Shown one piece after another: positions 62,374-64,000 of a DNA stretch of 64,000 bases. Location: contig JAGKQI010000052.1 of the NCBI GenBank assembly GCA_018806915.1, positions 744,001 to 808,000 on the forward strand. Reading direction: 5' to 3'. A program made the position numbers and the translations under genes. Source of the stretch: Phytophthora colocasiae (taxonomy: Eukaryota; Oomycota; Peronosporomycetes; Peronosporales; Peronosporaceae). The first letter of the stretch is position 1; every line of letters begins with the position of its first letter. The notes under the pieces were generated by a model, which was given only the letters and a program-made list of their open reading frames with translations, searched no databases and was not told the DNA's origin.

Positions 62374-64000
62374 ATGATGTCCGCGCCGTCGCCCTCGGCG
62401 CTCTCCATCCAGGTGCATCCGCGTGTCCAGACTGTCTACGTCCGTATGAAGGACCGCTCTGGCACTGTCGCTATCGATATGACGCAGGATATGCAATCTC
62501 CTAAAGAGCTCATCGTCCGGTTCCATGAACTGGCGTTTGGCAAGAGCTTCGCGGCCTTCGCAGCCAATTCCGGGCTTCTCACACGTCGTCACAACCAGGA
62601 GACGATGGTTTCGAGTCTAAATGACATTCAGGACGGAGAAGTGTTGGTCTATAAACCATGTGAGGAGCTACGCACTCTGGTAGAACAAGGTTGTTTGACT
62701 CCAGTGCTGGCTACCCATTCCCCTGTGGATGTGAGTCCATCCAGCTCCCCTTTGGGTCTCAAGCGCAAGGGACGTGCCAAGTCCGTGACCAACAACGTGG
62801 AGCGAGTCCACAGATACGCCTCGGATCTCGCCAAGATGGATGTCTCTCCTAGAGAGAGGGAACTCATTGAAGACATGCTCATTGTGGGCGACGAACAGGT
62901 CGTAGACGCCATGGAACAATTCGTCATGCACCGGAACCCTGCACTGGTGAGGAGAGTACTGCATGGACCTGCTTTGAAGAAGAAGAACGCTGCTTTGGAC
63001 ACTTTATCAATGAATTTCTCCTCCATGGATATGCACTCGCCTGCGGTGCCGACGTCTGGGGTGGATTTTGCTGACCCGTTCTTAGTGGGAGGACAGAACC
63101 CGTTCGTACGAGCAGCAGAGGCAGAATCCCAGCATCCTTCAATGATGAACATCGATAACGAGCCGTCCGCAACGGAGGGAGGACGTCCTTCGCTCCTGTT
63201 TGACGGTGACGCGCTGTCCAGTCCTCCCATTTTCCTGCAATCTATTAAGGAGAAGGTGACGCCTCCCGCAGGCCAGTCAGCAAGAATGTCTCTGTCTCTA
63301 TCGAACGATTTGGACCCGGGTATGAATGCGCACACGCCGACTACCCTTTTTTCAGTCGAGAAGCTGCTGGACAACGTCCCTGTAGCGCGTGACTTCCATG
63401 AAAAGTATGATATTAGCTCTGTGTTGGGATCTGGCAAGTATTCCGTGGTGAAGCGCTGTACCAAGAAGTCGACAGGCGAGCAGTTCGCTGTGAAGATTAT
63501 TGATAAAAGACAGATGATCGAGGTGCGATTCCTTAAGCGAGAGCTGGAGATTATGTATGCACTGCGCCACGATGGAGTCGTGCGCCTTCTGGAGCTGTTC
63601 GAGACCAACGACAGCTTGTTCCTGGTCATGGAGCTGTGCGGCCAGGAGCTTTTCGAGTTTATTGACCGGAATGGGCCTCTGCCCGAGTCCACCACACGCC
63701 CGCTTATTCGGAAGCTGGTGCGTACAGTCGCGTACCTGCATGCGCAGTGCATCGTTCACCGCGACATTAAGCCGGAGAACATCCTGCTACCACCCAACAG
63801 CCAGGACCTGAGTGATATTAGGCTCTCGGACTTTGGAATTGCTCGGAAACTCGATGGCCACGGACATGATAACGCGCTCACGCCCCATGAAAGTCTCTCG
63901 GAGGTTGCGAACCTCCACGATGCCCCCAGTGCCACTGGCCTCCCGTCAGCTACGGATATGGTACGTAACCGCATGGCACGAGCACACACGAAATGTGGCA
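62374..64000 (+). CDS. CAMK-type Ser/Thr protein kinase with N-terminal ubiquitin-fold-like domain (5' part)
   Basis: One frame without stops from ATG 62374 (also 62359 and 62377) to the window end. Residues about 10-95 resemble a ubiquitin-like fold of doublecortin/KHA type (VYVRMKDRSGTVAID ... LNDIQDGEVLVYKP). A Ser/Pro-rich linker of about 230 residues follows. The kinase domain starts near 340: Gly loop GSGKYSVV (351), ATP-binding Lys in FAVKIID, hinge VMELCGQELFEF, catalytic loop HRDIKPEN (461) and DFG (about 484). The HRDIKPEN and TKCG motifs fit calcium/calmodulin-dependent kinases. The activation segment is unusually long, about 57 residues from DFG to KCG. The C-lobe is outside the window. 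Confidence 0.88.
   Translation, partial: MMSAPSPSALSIQVHPRVQTVYVRMKDRSGTVAIDMTQDMQSPKELIVRFHELAFGKSFAAFAANSGLLTRRHNQETMVSSLNDIQDGEVLVYKPCEELRTLVEQGCLTPVLATHSPVDVSPSSSPLGLKRKGRAKSVTNNVERVHRYASDLAKMDVSPRERELIEDMLIVGDEQVVDAMEQFVMHRNPALVRRVLHGPALKKKNAALDTLSMNFSSMDMHSPAVPTSGVDFADPFLVGGQNPFVRAAEAESQHPSMMNIDNEPSATEGGRPSLLFDGDALSSPPIFLQSIKEKVTPPAGQSARMSLSLSNDLDPGMNAHTPTTLFSVEKLLDNVPVARDFHEKYDISSVLGSGKYSVVKRCTKKSTGEQFAVKIIDKRQMIEVRFLKRELEIMYALRHDGVVRLLELFETNDSLFLVMELCGQELFEFIDRNGPLPESTTRPLIRKLVRTVAYLHAQCIVHRDIKPENILLPPNSQDLSDIRLSDFGIARKLDGHGHDNALTPHESLSEVANLHDAPSATGLPSATDMVRNRMARAHTKCG

Noticed and set aside
61788..62408. 206-codon minus-strand frame
   Set aside because: It overlaps the kinase start and leader, and has no recognisable domain or consistent composition.
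1..64000. CRISPR arrays, bacterial operons, riboswitches or plasmid origins
   Set aside because: The repeats are LTRs, minisatellites or inverted duplications, and the genes have eukaryotic introns.

Overview
The window looks like part of a repeat-rich oomycete genome (Phytophthora-like, inferred). The reasons are Ty1/copia and Ty3/gypsy elements of oomycete type, a gypsy element with a second archaeal-type RNase H, an oomycete-type tyrosine-recombinase relic, and compact host genes with 54-70 bp GT..AG introns. No bacterial, plasmid or CRISPR features were seen.

From 1 to about 30.05 kb the sequence is a rearranged cluster of one copia family (247-bp LTR, TGTGGAG...TTCACA). I label the pieces C1 (1-2787, -), C2 (2900-7931, +), C3 (7946-10079, -), the 3' half of C6 (11267-13383, +), C4 (18383-24272, -), C5 (24384-28507, +) and C7 (28508-30091, -). 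In its middle is a palindrome of about 9 kb (about 11.34-20.43 kb, loop 15.44-16.32 kb). The arms hold the end of a copia element, a gypsy chromodomain relic (GC) and a 1.5-kb LTR of a second gypsy family (GA). The loop holds the GA primer-binding site and a gag fragment.

From 30.09 to 45.70 kb lies a large gypsy element (GB, - strand). Its order is gag, protease, reverse transcriptase, RNase H, second RNase H and integrase with chromodomain. A long unrelated ORF runs antisense between integrase and the 3' LTR. The GB 3' LTR is cut in two: its first 359 bp are at 30092-30450 and its last 1187 bp at 10080-11266, in opposite orientation. Turning 10080-30091 over restores the LTR without loss. 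It also restores a 4-bp target duplication (ATTA) for GB inside copia C6 (5' half at 45703-49444), and a 5-bp duplication (CAAAG) for C6 itself. The order of events is therefore readable: C6 inserted, GB inserted into C6, then a 20-kb inversion.

From 49.45 kb to the end the DNA is more ordinary: a degraded tyrosine-recombinase gene, a degraded hAT transposase, a broken coiled-coil gene, two intron-containing genes of unknown function, a four-exon XRCC3-type RAD51 paralogue, and the 5' part of a CAMK-type kinase gene that runs off the end. About 2.5 kb between the last two holds nothing I can support. Coding ends and domain limits inside the decayed transposons are approximate.
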